DNA of 64,000 nucleotides from an uncultured Erythrobacter sp. (lineage in GTDB: Bacteria > Pseudomonadota > Alphaproteobacteria > Sphingomonadales > Sphingomonadaceae), in assembly GCA_947498065.1 (NCBI GenBank), contig CANMIS010000005.1, positions 248,001 to 312,000 of the forward strand. Direction: 5' to 3'. The position numbers and the translations under genes were made by a program. Shown here piece by piece: positions 17,819 through 27,323 of the stretch (positions are counted from its first letter, which is position 1; each line of letters opens with the position of its first letter). The notes below the pieces were generated by a model. That model worked only from the letters and a program-made list of their open reading frames with translations, was not told where the DNA came from and did not search any database.

Positions 17819-20101
17819 TTAGTCGGTCGCTTCCAAATGATAGATCAGGCAGGTGTCGGGGAATGTCAGCGGCGGCTGGATCCCGTAGCCCATTAACGCG
17901 GCGCCTGAGAATGTCGTTCCGCCTTCAAGCAGTTTGGCCGCCTCAATGATAGAGGGCGTGCTGAGCGATGGGTTCGCCAGCGGCCAGACCATTTGCACAC
18001 GGTAATGGCGCGCTGGATCAAGCCCGCCGAACATCATCCGGTCTGGCAGCGTGTTGAGCTCGCTTTCCAGCTTGGCGTAGGAAAACAGTCCCTCGCTTTG
18101 ATCGCGCGCCACGCAGCCAATCATATTGGTGGTCGCGGTTGATTTGAGGCGAAGGAAATGCCCGCCATGGATCAGCTCGCGGTGCTTTTTGTGCAAAGCG
18201 ATCCCAGCTTTCAGAGTTTCGAGATCCGCCTCGCTTTCATCGCGCAGGTCCAGCTCCATGCCCATATGGCCGAAGATCGCGCTGGCGACGCGGAAATGCA
18301 TGGCAAACTGGCGGCCTGTGATGTGGCATTTTTTCGGTCCGACATGATTGCCCAGCACCCGCAAAGGCAGAAATTGGCTGCCGCCGCGCATGATATGCTG
18401 GCGGGTGCGGGCATCATTGTTGTCGGAAGTCCAGATCCGGTCGGAATAGCGCAAGATGCCAAAGTCGGCGCGCCCGCCGCCTGATGAGCAGCTCTCAATC
18501 TCCAAGTCAGGATGGGCCGCGCGCAGGCTCTCCATCAGCTTGTAGACCGCCTGAGTTTGCGCATGCATCGCGCCGCGCCCGCCGCTGCCCGGATAGTTGG
18601 TGTCGCGGTTCATGTCCCATTTGATGTAAGCGATGCCATATTCGGTCACCAGCTTGGTGATCTTGTCGAACAGGTAATCGAACACCTCGCGGCGGGTCAG
18701 GTCGAGCGTGAATTGCCCGCGGAACGGGACCGCATCAACGCCGTCTGCGCCCAGCACCCAGTCGGGGTGCGCGCGGAACAGATCGCTGTCTGGATTGACC
18801 ATTTCTGGCTCAAACCACAGGCCGAATTCCATGCCGAGCTCTTTGACCCGTTTGACGATGGCGTGGAGCCCATCGGGATAGACCGCGTCTGACACCCACC
18901 AATCGCCAAGACCCGCATCTTCATGGCGGCGTCCGCCGAACCAGCCATCATCAAGCACATAGCGTTCTGCGCCAACGGCGGCGGCGTGCTCTGCCAGCGT
19001 GATCAGCGTCGCTTCGTCATGGTCGAAATAGACCGCTTCCCAAGTGTTGTAATGCACCGGACGCGGCTTTGCGAAGCTGCGCTTGTCGAGCACTTCATTG
19101 CAAAGGTGGTCGTGCAGACGCTGGGACACATCATTGAAGCCGTCCCGCGACCAAGCAGCGATCAGATCAGGCGTGCGGTAGCTTTCATCGCGGCCCAGGC
19201 TGATCTCTCCGGGGAAGGACATTTCGCCGATCTGTATGAGGGCGCGGCCATCGCTATGGCGGTCGACGCGCAGGCGGCTGTTCCCGCTCCATGCGAGGTG
19301 GAATCCGGCGGCAAGGCCGCTATCTTCGGAGGTCGCGGGCGTGCCAGCGAATGCTCCAGGATAGACATCGTGGCTGGTCCGTCCAGCCTTGTTCTCGCGC
19401 ACGATGCTGCCCTGGAACGGGGCGATTTCTTCGATCGCAAATTCGCCTGACCAGCGGCCTGTGAAGCTGAAAATACGCTCCAGCCTTTGGTCCAGCGGCA
19501 GGCACAAAGCAGCGGCCCAATCCAATTGCAGTTCGCTGTCCGCGCGGTTCTCAATCTCTGTGCTGCTGGTAAGCACGCCGGTCTCAGGGTCGAGCGAAAG
19601 TGTGTGACACACGGCAACGGCGGTGTTGGTGTCTTCGCAGCACAGAGTGACTTCGTGCTCGCCGCGCTGCTCGATCATGACGAGGCGCAAATCAATCGCC
19701 CAATCTTGCCCGCCGCGATGCGCGATCAGGCCGGATGGTCCGGATATACCGGTGCCCACTTCATTCATCATGGAGCCGCGCAGCGGAACCGCCGCAGTGC
19801 CCGGCGCGTGTTGGCGCACGGCCAGAGTGGCAAGCTCTGATGGCGCCGTGCCCGGCATATCTGGGCCGGCATAGAGGATGATCGGACGCGCGCCTTTGGT
19901 CGCTTCAATCGCGACAAACGTGCCGCCACCGCGCAGCGCGATAAACTGATGCTCGCCCTGGGCTTCATCCACCGGATCTGCGGCTGGCGCAGGTCCGTGG
20001 TGATGCACGGCGAGCTCGCTGCTCACTGCATCGTCTCCGCCATGCTCAAAATCGAACCTTTGGTCCGGCAATGCATCGTCTGATGTGGCATTATTTGCCA
20101 T
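17819..20101 (-). CDS. Alpha-galactosidase, glycoside hydrolase family 36, cytoplasmic
   Basis: This 760-residue enzyme should release terminal alpha-linked galactose. It has the three GH36 parts: an N-terminal beta-sandwich, a TIM barrel and a C-terminal beta domain. The nucleophile motif YIKWDMNRD lies near residues 491-499 and the acid/base motif SDNND near 556-560, after SCSSGGGRADFG. No signal peptide is present, so it acts in the cytoplasm on imported oligosaccharide. It is the first gene of the glpD-galT-galK operon and diverges from an AraC regulator. Confidence 0.93.
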   Translation of the reverse strand: MANNATSDDALPDQRFDFEHGGDDAVSSELAVHHHGPAPAADPVDEAQGEHQFIALRGGGTFVAIEATKGARPIILYAGPDMPGTAPSELATLAVRQHAPGTAAVPLRGSMMNEVGTGISGPSGLIAHRGGQDWAIDLRLVMIEQRGEHEVTLCCEDTNTAVAVCHTLSLDPETGVLTSSTEIENRADSELQLDWAAALCLPLDQRLERIFSFTGRWSGEFAIEEIAPFQGSIVRENKAGRTSHDVYPGAFAGTPATSEDSGLAAGFHLAWSGNSRLRVDRHSDGRALIQIGEMSFPGEISLGRDESYRTPDLIAAWSRDGFNDVSQRLHDHLCNEVLDKRSFAKPRPVHYNTWEAVYFDHDEATLITLAEHAAAVGAERYVLDDGWFGGRRHEDAGLGDWWVSDAVYPDGLHAIVKRVKELGMEFGLWFEPEMVNPDSDLFRAHPDWVLGADGVDAVPFRGQFTLDLTRREVFDYLFDKITKLVTEYGIAYIKWDMNRDTNYPGSGGRGAMHAQTQAVYKLMESLRAAHPDLEIESCSSGGGRADFGILRYSDRIWTSDNNDARTRQHIMRGGSQFLPLRVLGNHVGPKKCHITGRQFAMHFRVASAIFGHMGMELDLRDESEADLETLKAGIALHKKHRELIHGGHFLRLKSTATTNMIGCVARDQSEGLFSYAKLESELNTLPDRMMFGGLDPARHYRVQMVWPLANPSLSTPSIIEAAKLLEGGTTFSGAALMGYGIQPPLTFPDTCLIYHLEATD

Positions 20102-20131
20102 CCAAGCTATCCATCCTCTCTCGCAATACGT

Positions 20132-20144
20132 TTACGCAACGTAA
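20132..20144. promoter_or_regulatory. Inverted repeat in the alpha-galactosidase/AraC intergenic region
   Basis: TTACGCAACGTAA forms a perfect inverted repeat (arms TTACG/CGTAA, three-base centre) about 31 bases upstream of the GH36 start codon. The neighbouring CGCAATACGT partly repeats CGCAACGTAA. It may be the binding site of the divergent AraC-type regulator or of another sugar repressor. The assignment is by position only. Confidence 0.4.
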
Positions 20145-20251
20145 TGCCCCAGGGAACTTTCACGCTAGATGCACGCATTTGTGAAGTGGGTTTTTGGACA
20201 AGCATGAATTTTTTGGTATCCGGACGGGCAGGCGAACTTTGAGGAAAAGTG

Positions 20252-21100
20252 ATGTGGGAAGAAAAGGTATATAAACAGAACCTGCATCTGTCGCCTATCG
20301 GCGGGATAAAGCTGGCCTGTTTTCTCAACAAGGGCGTGGGTGTTTTGACCGCGCGGCGGACCTTGCCGCATTTCACCTTGGTCTATGTGACGCGGGGTGA
20401 GGGCACTTACCGCGATGAGAACGGGCTGAACCTGCCCGTGCGCGCGGGCGACGCGATCCTGATCTTCCCCGGCGTTGAGCATTGGTATGGCCCAAAGCGC
20501 GGCGAGACCTGGGACGAATTTTACCTCGTGTTTGAAGGGCCAGTGTTCGACATGTGGCGCGAGGGCGGGTGTTTTGACCGTGATCGCCCGGTGATTCCCC
20601 TTCGCCCAATGGATTTTTGGCGCGACCGCATTTTGTCGATCATCAACCAGCCTGATGCGCATACAGAGAATGAGTTGCTGCGCGAATCCATCCGCTTGCA
20701 GGAGTTGCTGGCGGATATCACCCAGGCGGGCGAAGAGGATTTGGGCGGCGATATTGCCTGGCTGGAGCGGGCCAAGGCGGCGATCGCAGCGACCATGGAT
20801 GTGCGTCTAGCGGCGCGGCAAATGGACCAATCCTATGAGGCGTTTCGCAAGCGCTTTCGCAAGCTTTCCGGGCGTTCCCCCGGGCGCTATCGCACAGGCC
20901 TGTTAATGGAGCGGGCGTGCCAAATGCTCAGCGAGCCAGGCGTCTTGCTGCGCGATATCTCCGATGAGCTGGGCTTTTGCGACGAATATCATTTCAGCCG
21001 CCAATTCAGCAAAACGGTGGGCTGGTCACCATCCGAATATCGCTCTCGAATTGGCCGTGATCCGGTGCAATTTGATGATTTGGGATCGCAAACCGGCTAA
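20252..21100 (+). CDS. AraC-family transcriptional regulator of the galactoside locus
   Basis: This 282-residue regulator has an N-terminal cupin-like sugar-sensing domain (HFTLVYVTRGEGTYRDENG near residues 42-60; RAGDAILIFPGVEHWYG near 67-83) and a C-terminal AraC double helix-turn-helix (about 180-275, ending FSRQFSKTVGWSPSEYR). The ATG at 20252 has a GAGG site seven bases upstream; the adjacent GTG is less likely. It diverges from the GH36-glpD-galT-galK operon and precedes the TonB receptor and GH27 genes, so it probably activates both in response to an alpha-galactoside. Confidence 0.9.
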   Translation: MWEEKVYKQNLHLSPIGGIKLACFLNKGVGVLTARRTLPHFTLVYVTRGEGTYRDENGLNLPVRAGDAILIFPGVEHWYGPKRGETWDEFYLVFEGPVFDMWREGGCFDRDRPVIPLRPMDFWRDRILSIINQPDAHTENELLRESIRLQELLADITQAGEEDLGGDIAWLERAKAAIAATMDVRLAARQMDQSYEAFRKRFRKLSGRSPGRYRTGLLMERACQMLSEPGVLLRDISDELGFCDEYHFSRQFSKTVGWSPSEYRSRIGRDPVQFDDLGSQTG

Positions 21101-21109
21101 CGCGTTAGC
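21096..21109. repeat. Perfect 14-base palindrome at the end of the AraC gene
   Basis: GCTAACGCGTTAGC is a perfect palindrome that includes the stop codon of the AraC gene. A spread version of the same half-sites lies at 21265-21282, both upstream of the TonB receptor gene. They may be a pair of operators for one dimeric regulator. Confidence 0.45.
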
Positions 21110-21526
21110 TTATCAGGCCTGACCAAGCGACCGGCGTTGCAAAATTATGACACTTGCGAAAGCTCGGGCAAATTGGCTGTGAGAAACTCCCAAAAAGTTC
21201 ATGCCAGTCCAATCCGCCTATGGCTTTCGCTGGTCTGAGCGCCATTTTCGTACCTACGCCAGCTTAACGCAATAGCGCGTTAGTTGCCGCAATCGAAACA
21301 CCTCGGGTCGCAAATGCGATCACGTCAATTGGGTGTTCGGTGGGAAGAGGAGGATGCCACTCGCGTGACGAGATGGGTTTGCATGTGCGGCCTCAGGGGC
21401 CTGAATGCTCAGCGCATGACCTGCGAACCTCTTGCATTTTCAAACAGTTTTTTGACGAATTGTGCCGTTCGATTGTTCGCATTCCCTGTGCGGGCGCGGA
21501 TGGGGCAGGGCTAAGGGAGATAAGCC
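21101..21526 (+). promoter_or_regulatory. 426-base gap upstream of the TonB receptor
   Basis: I see no convincing gene here; short open frames have no ribosome sites and lack family features. The gap holds two palindromic half-site pairs (21096-21109; 21265-21282) and should contain the promoter of the receptor-GH27-symporter genes. A GGGAGA ribosome site lies at 21515-21520, just before the receptor ATG. Confidence 0.5.
21265..21282. promoter_or_regulatory. Possible operator, TAACGC-N6-GCGTTA
   Basis: The half-sites TAACGC (21265-21270) and GCGTTA (21277-21282) are exact inverted copies separated by six bases, and repeat the half-sites of the palindrome at 21096-21109. The site is about 245 bases before the TonB receptor start. 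Role inferred from the repetition. Confidence 0.4.
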
Positions 21527-24412
21527 ATGAGAATTTCGAAGCGGGCCGTGTTGGCTCAATCAGCTGCATTCGCAGCAATTGCCGTTTCGGCGCCAGTCTA
21601 CGCGCAGGATGAAGCAGCACCAGCGACCACCGAAGCGGAAGGTGAAGGCAATGCCATCATCGTTACCGGTTTCCGTAAGAGTCTTGCAGATTCGATCGAC
21701 CTGAAACGCGACAGCGCAGTTGTTGTCGACGCGATCTCTGCTGAAGACATTGGTAAGTTCCCAGATCAAAACGTTGCCGAGGCGCTTCAGCGTATCACCG
21801 GTGTTGCGATTGACCGTTCTGGCGGTGAAGGCCAATCCATCACCGTTCGCGGCCTCGGCCCACAGTTCAACGCGGTTCTCTTGAACGGCCGGACGCTGGC
21901 AACAGACAACCCAGGCCGCGAATTTTCGTTCGACGTTCTGTCCGCTGACATCATTCAGTCGGCTGAGGTTTACAAATCATCGCAGCCTGGCCTGCAATCA
22001 GGCGGCATCGGCGCGGTTGTGAACATCACCACTGCACGTCCACTTGACCGCCCGCTTGGCCTTAATGTCTCGCTTTCTGCTGCAGGCATCTATGAAAATC
22101 TGAGCGAAGAATTTGGTGCAGACCTCGGCGGCGTGATCTCTTGGTCGAACGGAGACGTTGGCGTGCTCTTCGGCGCATCTTATAACAAGCGTGACGCGCA
22201 GATCGATCGCAACCTGACCGGCGGCTATGCGCTGCGTGCAGGCGATGCGGCAATCTTTGCACCTGAGTCCTCAACCGGGCTTCAAGCGGCCGATATCGGC
22301 GCTCTGCCAGAAGGCGCCCGCGTACAGCAGCAAGTGATCTTTAGCCGCGATGTGCAGGATCGTGAGCGTCTGACCCTCAACGGTGCGCTCCAATTTGCGC
22401 CTTCCGATCGCTTCACCGCGACATTTGATGGTCTGTACTCGAAGTTCGAAATTGACTCGTTCGATCAGCAATTCTCAGGCTTCTTCAGCCCGCCATTCCT
22501 CGATCCGCAAATCGATGCCAATGGCACGGTGACATCGTTCAGCCGTCCAAGCATCGACTTTGGCGTGCGCAACCCAGACATCGCTGACACAGTCGGCCTG
22601 TCGCAAAACGACAACGTGCTCACCTCGAACAACCGCGAAGCAGAGACATTTGCGTTTGGCGGAAACTTTGAGTTCGAGGCAACCGACAGCCTGACATTCG
22701 TCGCTGATGTTGCATGGTCGCGCGCAACCCGTGATGGCACCAACCCGTTTGTGGTTCTGGGTGCACTCGCACCAACTTCGCCGCTGATCGAATCCGTCAA
22801 TACCGGCGGTATCTCGACCATCACCAACATCAATGACGCTGACTTTATCGATGAGAGCATTCAGCGCCTGCACTTCGTAAACGTCAACCGCACCCGCGTT
22901 GAAGACGAAGTGTTCGAAGTTCGCTTCGACGGAAACTGGGAGGTCGATGCAGGCCCGCTGCTCAATGTATCGTTCGGCGGTATCTACACCGACCGTGAGA
23001 AGACGCAGGATCTGTTTGATAACTTCGCAGCGCCAGGCTTCGGCAACATCTCTGCGGCTGAAATCTTCTGCGCATATTGCGGCTACACCGTACCGTTTGA
23101 CACCTCGATCCTCAGCACGTTCTCGTTCGATGGTTTCCTGAGCGGTGTAGAAGGTGCCGATACGGTTCCAGCGCAGATCCTGACCGCAAGTTTCGCTGAT
23201 GCCTTTGCTCAGCTCAACAATGTGGCCAACCTTCAGAACGCAGATCGCACCGGCGGCAACACCGCTGAACTGCTGTCCTATCTGAACAGCGGCGGACTTG
23301 ATCCAGTGCTCGGCATCTACACGCCTAGCTTCAACCCAGGCGGCAGCTTCGCGGTTGAAGAGCAGATCTACGCTGCGCACTTCGGCACCGAATGGGGCGG
23401 CGATTTTGGTGGCGATCTGCCATGGTCTGCCAACATTGGCTTCCGCATTGCGTTCACCGACGTTCTGTCGAGCGGCATCGATCAGCCGGTTATCGAATTC
23501 CGCGAGACGCCGGGCGATACCCAGCTTGTCACGGTCTTTGGTCCTGCGACGAACGTCTCGGTTCCAAACGATTACGTTAACTTCCTGCCATCGGCGAGCT
23601 TCAAGCTTGAGCCAACCGAGGACACCGTTCTGCGGCTTAGCTACGCTCGCACGGTGACGCGTCCAACCCTGACCTCTTTGGGTGTTGCCAACACCTTTGG
23701 CGGTCGTTCGGATGCTCCGCTTAGCGGCGGCGGCAACCCGCTGCTCGAAGCCTTTGAATCGGACAACTTCGACGTCTCATTCGAATGGTATTTTGAATCG
23801 CTCAGCTATTTCAGCATCGCTGGCTTCCACAAGGAACTGGGCGGCTTCATTGAGCAGTCTACCCTGCCAGTACCTGGCGTGGTTATCTTCCCAGCTGGCA
23901 ACGGCGGCCTGACCGTCGACACGCCAGTGGATGTGACCTTCCAGGATACCCGTGAGCGCAACGGCCTTTCGGGCAGCATCACTGGCGCGGAAATCGCTTT
24001 CCAAAAGACGTTCGACAACGGCTTTGGCGGGATCATCAACTACACCTATGTGAACTCCAGCCAAGACAATGCGCCAGCTGGCGATCTCGGCTTCAATGGC
24101 TTCACACCGCACACCGTAAACGTCACCGGTTTCTATGAAAGCGGGCCGTTCTCAGCGCGCGTTTCATACAACTACCGCGATGGTTTCCTGGTTCTGGCAA
24201 ATGACGCTCAAAGCGAGCCGCGTCAGCGTGAGAGCTTTGGTCAAGTCGACTTCTCGGCCAGCTATGAAATCACGGACCAGTTCCAGGTGTTTGTAGAAGG
24301 TCTCAACGTTCTCAACGAAGACACACGGGACTTCTCACGCTTCCGCAACCGGGTGCTCACCTATGAGCGCACTGGCGCACGCTACACCGCGGGTGTTCGG
24401 GCGAAGTTCTAA
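21527..24412 (+). CDS. TonB-dependent receptor, oligosaccharide type
   Basis: This 961-residue outer-membrane receptor has a signal peptide (about 1-26, ending PVYAQ), a TonB-box/plug start (NAIIVTGFRKSLADSI), a plug domain with the signature GKFPDQNVAEALQRITGVAI, and a 22-strand barrel ending in an aromatic-last-residue strand (GVRAKF). The plug signature is that of the Xanthomonas/Caulobacter subfamily often linked to glycan uptake. Next to two alpha-galactosidases it most likely imports an alpha-galactoside. A terminator follows. Confidence 0.93.
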   Translation: MRISKRAVLAQSAAFAAIAVSAPVYAQDEAAPATTEAEGEGNAIIVTGFRKSLADSIDLKRDSAVVVDAISAEDIGKFPDQNVAEALQRITGVAIDRSGGEGQSITVRGLGPQFNAVLLNGRTLATDNPGREFSFDVLSADIIQSAEVYKSSQPGLQSGGIGAVVNITTARPLDRPLGLNVSLSAAGIYENLSEEFGADLGGVISWSNGDVGVLFGASYNKRDAQIDRNLTGGYALRAGDAAIFAPESSTGLQAADIGALPEGARVQQQVIFSRDVQDRERLTLNGALQFAPSDRFTATFDGLYSKFEIDSFDQQFSGFFSPPFLDPQIDANGTVTSFSRPSIDFGVRNPDIADTVGLSQNDNVLTSNNREAETFAFGGNFEFEATDSLTFVADVAWSRATRDGTNPFVVLGALAPTSPLIESVNTGGISTITNINDADFIDESIQRLHFVNVNRTRVEDEVFEVRFDGNWEVDAGPLLNVSFGGIYTDREKTQDLFDNFAAPGFGNISAAEIFCAYCGYTVPFDTSILSTFSFDGFLSGVEGADTVPAQILTASFADAFAQLNNVANLQNADRTGGNTAELLSYLNSGGLDPVLGIYTPSFNPGGSFAVEEQIYAAHFGTEWGGDFGGDLPWSANIGFRIAFTDVLSSGIDQPVIEFRETPGDTQLVTVFGPATNVSVPNDYVNFLPSASFKLEPTEDTVLRLSYARTVTRPTLTSLGVANTFGGRSDAPLSGGGNPLLEAFESDNFDVSFEWYFESLSYFSIAGFHKELGGFIEQSTLPVPGVVIFPAGNGGLTVDTPVDVTFQDTRERNGLSGSITGAEIAFQKTFDNGFGGIINYTYVNSSQDNAPAGDLGFNGFTPHTVNVTGFYESGPFSARVSYNYRDGFLVLANDAQSEPRQRESFGQVDFSASYEITDQFQVFVEGLNVLNEDTRDFSRFRNRVLTYERTGARYTAGVRAKF

Positions 24413-24457
24413 GCGCATGAGGGTCGCACGTCATCGTGTCACGCGATGAGCGAGGAG

Positions 24458-24500
24458 GGCGGGTGTTCCGGATGACGGAATGCCCGCCTTCGTCATTTTA
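24458..24500 (+). terminator. Rho-independent terminator after the TonB receptor
   Basis: The arms GGCGGGTGTTCCG (24458-24470) and CGGAATGCCCGCC (24476-24488) pair with only two mismatched or wobble positions around a GATGA loop, and are followed by a T-rich stretch ending TCATTTTA. The structure lies between the receptor and the GH27 gene, so it may end transcription only partly. Confidence 0.7.
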
Positions 24501-24516
24501 CCACGGAGTTTATTCC

Positions 24517-25746
24517 ATGCTTGCTGCCTGCCTTCGTTCTCTTGCCTTCTTGGCCATTGCCATCGGTTTGGCATCACCAGCCGCCGCTCAGAAGTTTGAG
24601 GGGCTGGCGCAAACCCCGCCTATGGGCTGGAACAGCTGGAACAAATTCGATTGCGATATTGACGAGCAGCTCGTCCGCGAAACCGCAGATGCACTTGTCA
24701 GCACAGGCCTTCGCGATGCGGGATTTGTATACGTCAATTTGGACGATTGTTGGCACGGCGAACGCGACGCGGATGGTTTTATTCAGCCTGATCCCGAACG
24801 CTTTCCTTCCGGGATGAAAGCGCTTGGCGACTATATCCATGCGCGCGGGCTCAAGTTCGGCATCTATTCGGATGCCGGTGAATATACCTGTCAGAAGCGC
24901 CCCGGCAGCCAAGGCTATGAATATCAAGATGCTCTGCAATATGCGCGTTGGGGGGTCGATTACCTCAAGTACGATTGGTGTTACACCGGAGAGGGCGATG
25001 CCCAGCGCAACCCGATCGAGGCATACACCACTATGCGTGATGCCATTCACGCAGCGGGCCGTCCGATGGTATTTTCGATCTGTGAATGGGGCGAAAACGA
25101 TCCGTGGACTTGGGGCCAGGATGTTGGACATCTGTGGCGCACCACGGGCGACATCATCAATTGCTGGGACTGCACGGTCGATCACGGGACCTGGAAATCC
25201 TATGGCATCATGCAGATCCTCGACCTGCAAGACGGCAAGCGGCAGGCCGCTGGCCCCGGGCATTGGAATGACCCGGATATGCTGGAGTTTGGCAATCTTG
25301 CGACCCTGGCAGAAAACCGCGCGCACTTTGCCATGTGGGCGATGCTCGCATCGCCGCTGATCTTGGGAACTGATATCAGGGAGCTCGATGAGGCCGAACT
25401 CGCCGTGTTGAAGAACCGGGCATTACTTGACGTTGCGCTGGACCCAAAAGGTATCCAGGGTTACCCCATACGCAAGGGAGACGGGCTGGAGGTTTGGGTT
25501 CGTCCGCTGGAAGGGGGCGATTTTGCGCTCGCGTTTCTTAATCGCGGCAACCAGCCTCTAAGTGAAAACTATGCGTGGCCTGAAGATGGTTTGAAAGACG
25601 ATTTCAGCGGGTTTGAAGTCGATTTTGGAAGCGACGCGTTCAATATCCGCGATGTCTGGAGCGGGGCAGATGCGGGCGATACGAGCGCGCCGCTGTCAGT
25701 AAGCGTTGGCGCGCGTGATGTCGCAATCTATCGGCTATCTCGGTAG
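24517..25746 (+). CDS. Secreted alpha-galactosidase, glycoside hydrolase family 27
   Basis: This 409-residue enzyme begins with a signal peptide (about 1-24, ending SPAAAQ), so it acts in the periplasm. The GH27 hallmarks are clear: TPPMGWNSWNKFDCDI at the start of the barrel, the nucleophile in YLKYDWCY near residue 153, and the acid/base region GHWNDPDMLEFG near 248-259. A ribosome site CACGGAG supports the ATG at 24517; a longer frame from 24436 runs through the terminator hairpin. It lies between the TonB receptor and the symporter and would trim galactose from imported substrate before inner-membrane uptake. Confidence 0.93.
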   Translation: MLAACLRSLAFLAIAIGLASPAAAQKFEGLAQTPPMGWNSWNKFDCDIDEQLVRETADALVSTGLRDAGFVYVNLDDCWHGERDADGFIQPDPERFPSGMKALGDYIHARGLKFGIYSDAGEYTCQKRPGSQGYEYQDALQYARWGVDYLKYDWCYTGEGDAQRNPIEAYTTMRDAIHAAGRPMVFSICEWGENDPWTWGQDVGHLWRTTGDIINCWDCTVDHGTWKSYGIMQILDLQDGKRQAAGPGHWNDPDMLEFGNLATLAENRAHFAMWAMLASPLILGTDIRELDEAELAVLKNRALLDVALDPKGIQGYPIRKGDGLEVWVRPLEGGDFALAFLNRGNQPLSENYAWPEDGLKDDFSGFEVDFGSDAFNIRDVWSGADAGDTSAPLSVSVGARDVAIYRLSR

Positions 25747-25771
25747 ATTGAGAATTTGGGAGAGTTCGTAA

Positions 25772-27292
25772 ATGAGTACCATCCAGATCGCGGTTTTTGT
25801 GGGCATCACCGCATTGATCGCCTTTGCCACTTACATGCATTGCCGCGGCAAGCTGGACGAACGCCATTCGGGCGAGAAGGATTATTTCCTCGCTAGCGGC
25901 GGCCTCAAATGGTACTTCATCGCTGGCTCGATCACGCTGACGAACCTCTCCACCGATCAGCTGATCGGGATGAATGGCAACCAAATGGCGCTGCTTGCGT
26001 GGTGGGAATTTGCGGCGGTGGCGGGCCTGCTGATCCTGACGTTTGTGTTCCTGCCGGTCTATTACAAGAACGACTGCACCACGACGACTGAGCTGCTGCA
26101 GAAGAAGTATAACGACAAACACATCCGCGCGCTGATCAGCGTGCTGTTCCTGTTCGGTAATCTGTTCATTTTCCTGCCCGCGATCCTCTATGGCGGCTCG
26201 CTGTTCTTGCTCTCTATGGTGGGGCTGGATACGGGGCTGGAGAACCTGCTGATTGTGTCGGTGACACTGGCGGTCGTCGGCGCTTGCTATGCGATTTTCG
26301 GTGGCCTCAGGGCGGTTGCGGTGTCGGACACCTATTCAGGCGTGCTGATCCTGGGCCTTGCGTTGCTGGTCGTCTATCTCGCGCTGCAAGCCATCGATTT
26401 TGACCTGACAGGCATTCCGGCGGACCGCCTGACCCTGATTGGCAGCAATGACAGCCCGATCCCGTGGCACACTCTGCTGACGGGCATGATCTTCATCCAG
26501 ACCTTCTATTGGTCAACCAATCAGACGATCACCCAGCGCGCCATGGCCGCGCCCAACATCAAAGAAGCGCAGAAAGGCGTGCTGACCGCGGCGGGAATTC
26601 GCCTGCTGATCGTGCCTGCGATTGTCGTGATCCCGGGTATCGTATCCTACAAGCTCTACGGCGATGTGGGCGATGCCGCTTATGGCCGTATCGTTGGTGA
26701 TGTTCTGCCGGTGTGGCTGTCCGGCGCGTTTGCGGCTGCTCTGGCGGCGGCGGTGCTCACGACCTTTAACTCGATCCTCAACGCCTCTGCGGCGCTGTAT
26801 GTGTGCGACATTCACGAGGCCTATGTCGACCGGCCAACCTCGGTCGCGAAGCTGAGCGCGATTGTGTCGATCGCTATGTCGGTGCTGGCGCTGCTCTTGG
26901 TGCCGTTCTTCGCCAGTCAGGAAAGCCTGATCAACACTGTTCAACAACTTTACGGATTGCTCTCTATGCCAATCCTCAGCGCGTTTGCGGTGTGCCTATT
27001 GTTTAAGAATGTGAAAGCTGGGGCGGCGATGATCGGCGTGGTCACGGGCGTCGTGTTCTACGGCTTCTGGACATTCCCTAGTGACCTCCTCGATATGATG
27101 CGACTTGCGACTGCCTCTGCGATTAGTGCGGATGGCCTTGCGGGCATGCACTACATTCACTGGATGTTTGCCACACTGATCGTGTCGGTCTGGACGTCTC
27201 TGCTAGTCAATCGCCTTATCTTTGGCCAGAAAGCGGAGTTCTCTCTTGGCGGGAACGATCCTATCGAGCCTCAGGCGAAGGCGTTCGCTTGA
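25772..27292 (+). CDS. Sodium:solute symporter family sugar transporter
   Basis: This 506-residue protein has about fourteen hydrophobic helices and the SSS-family segments LSTDQLIGMNGNQMA near residues 60-75 and FNSILNASAALYVCDIH near 332-348. Relatives (SGLT-type) carry galactose, glucose or other polyols with sodium. It starts 25 bases after the GH27 gene, with a GGGAGAG ribosome site, and should bring galactose or the intact galactoside into the cell for the cytoplasmic GH36, GalK and GalT. Confidence 0.9.
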   Translation: MSTIQIAVFVGITALIAFATYMHCRGKLDERHSGEKDYFLASGGLKWYFIAGSITLTNLSTDQLIGMNGNQMALLAWWEFAAVAGLLILTFVFLPVYYKNDCTTTTELLQKKYNDKHIRALISVLFLFGNLFIFLPAILYGGSLFLLSMVGLDTGLENLLIVSVTLAVVGACYAIFGGLRAVAVSDTYSGVLILGLALLVVYLALQAIDFDLTGIPADRLTLIGSNDSPIPWHTLLTGMIFIQTFYWSTNQTITQRAMAAPNIKEAQKGVLTAAGIRLLIVPAIVVIPGIVSYKLYGDVGDAAYGRIVGDVLPVWLSGAFAAALAAAVLTTFNSILNASAALYVCDIHEAYVDRPTSVAKLSAIVSIAMSVLALLLVPFFASQESLINTVQQLYGLLSMPILSAFAVCLLFKNVKAGAAMIGVVTGVVFYGFWTFPSDLLDMMRLATASAISADGLAGMHYIHWMFATLIVSVWTSLLVNRLIFGQKAEFSLGGNDPIEPQAKAFA

Positions 27293-27323
27293 GTTGACGA
27301 CGCATTGGTCTTAGCGGGGCGGG

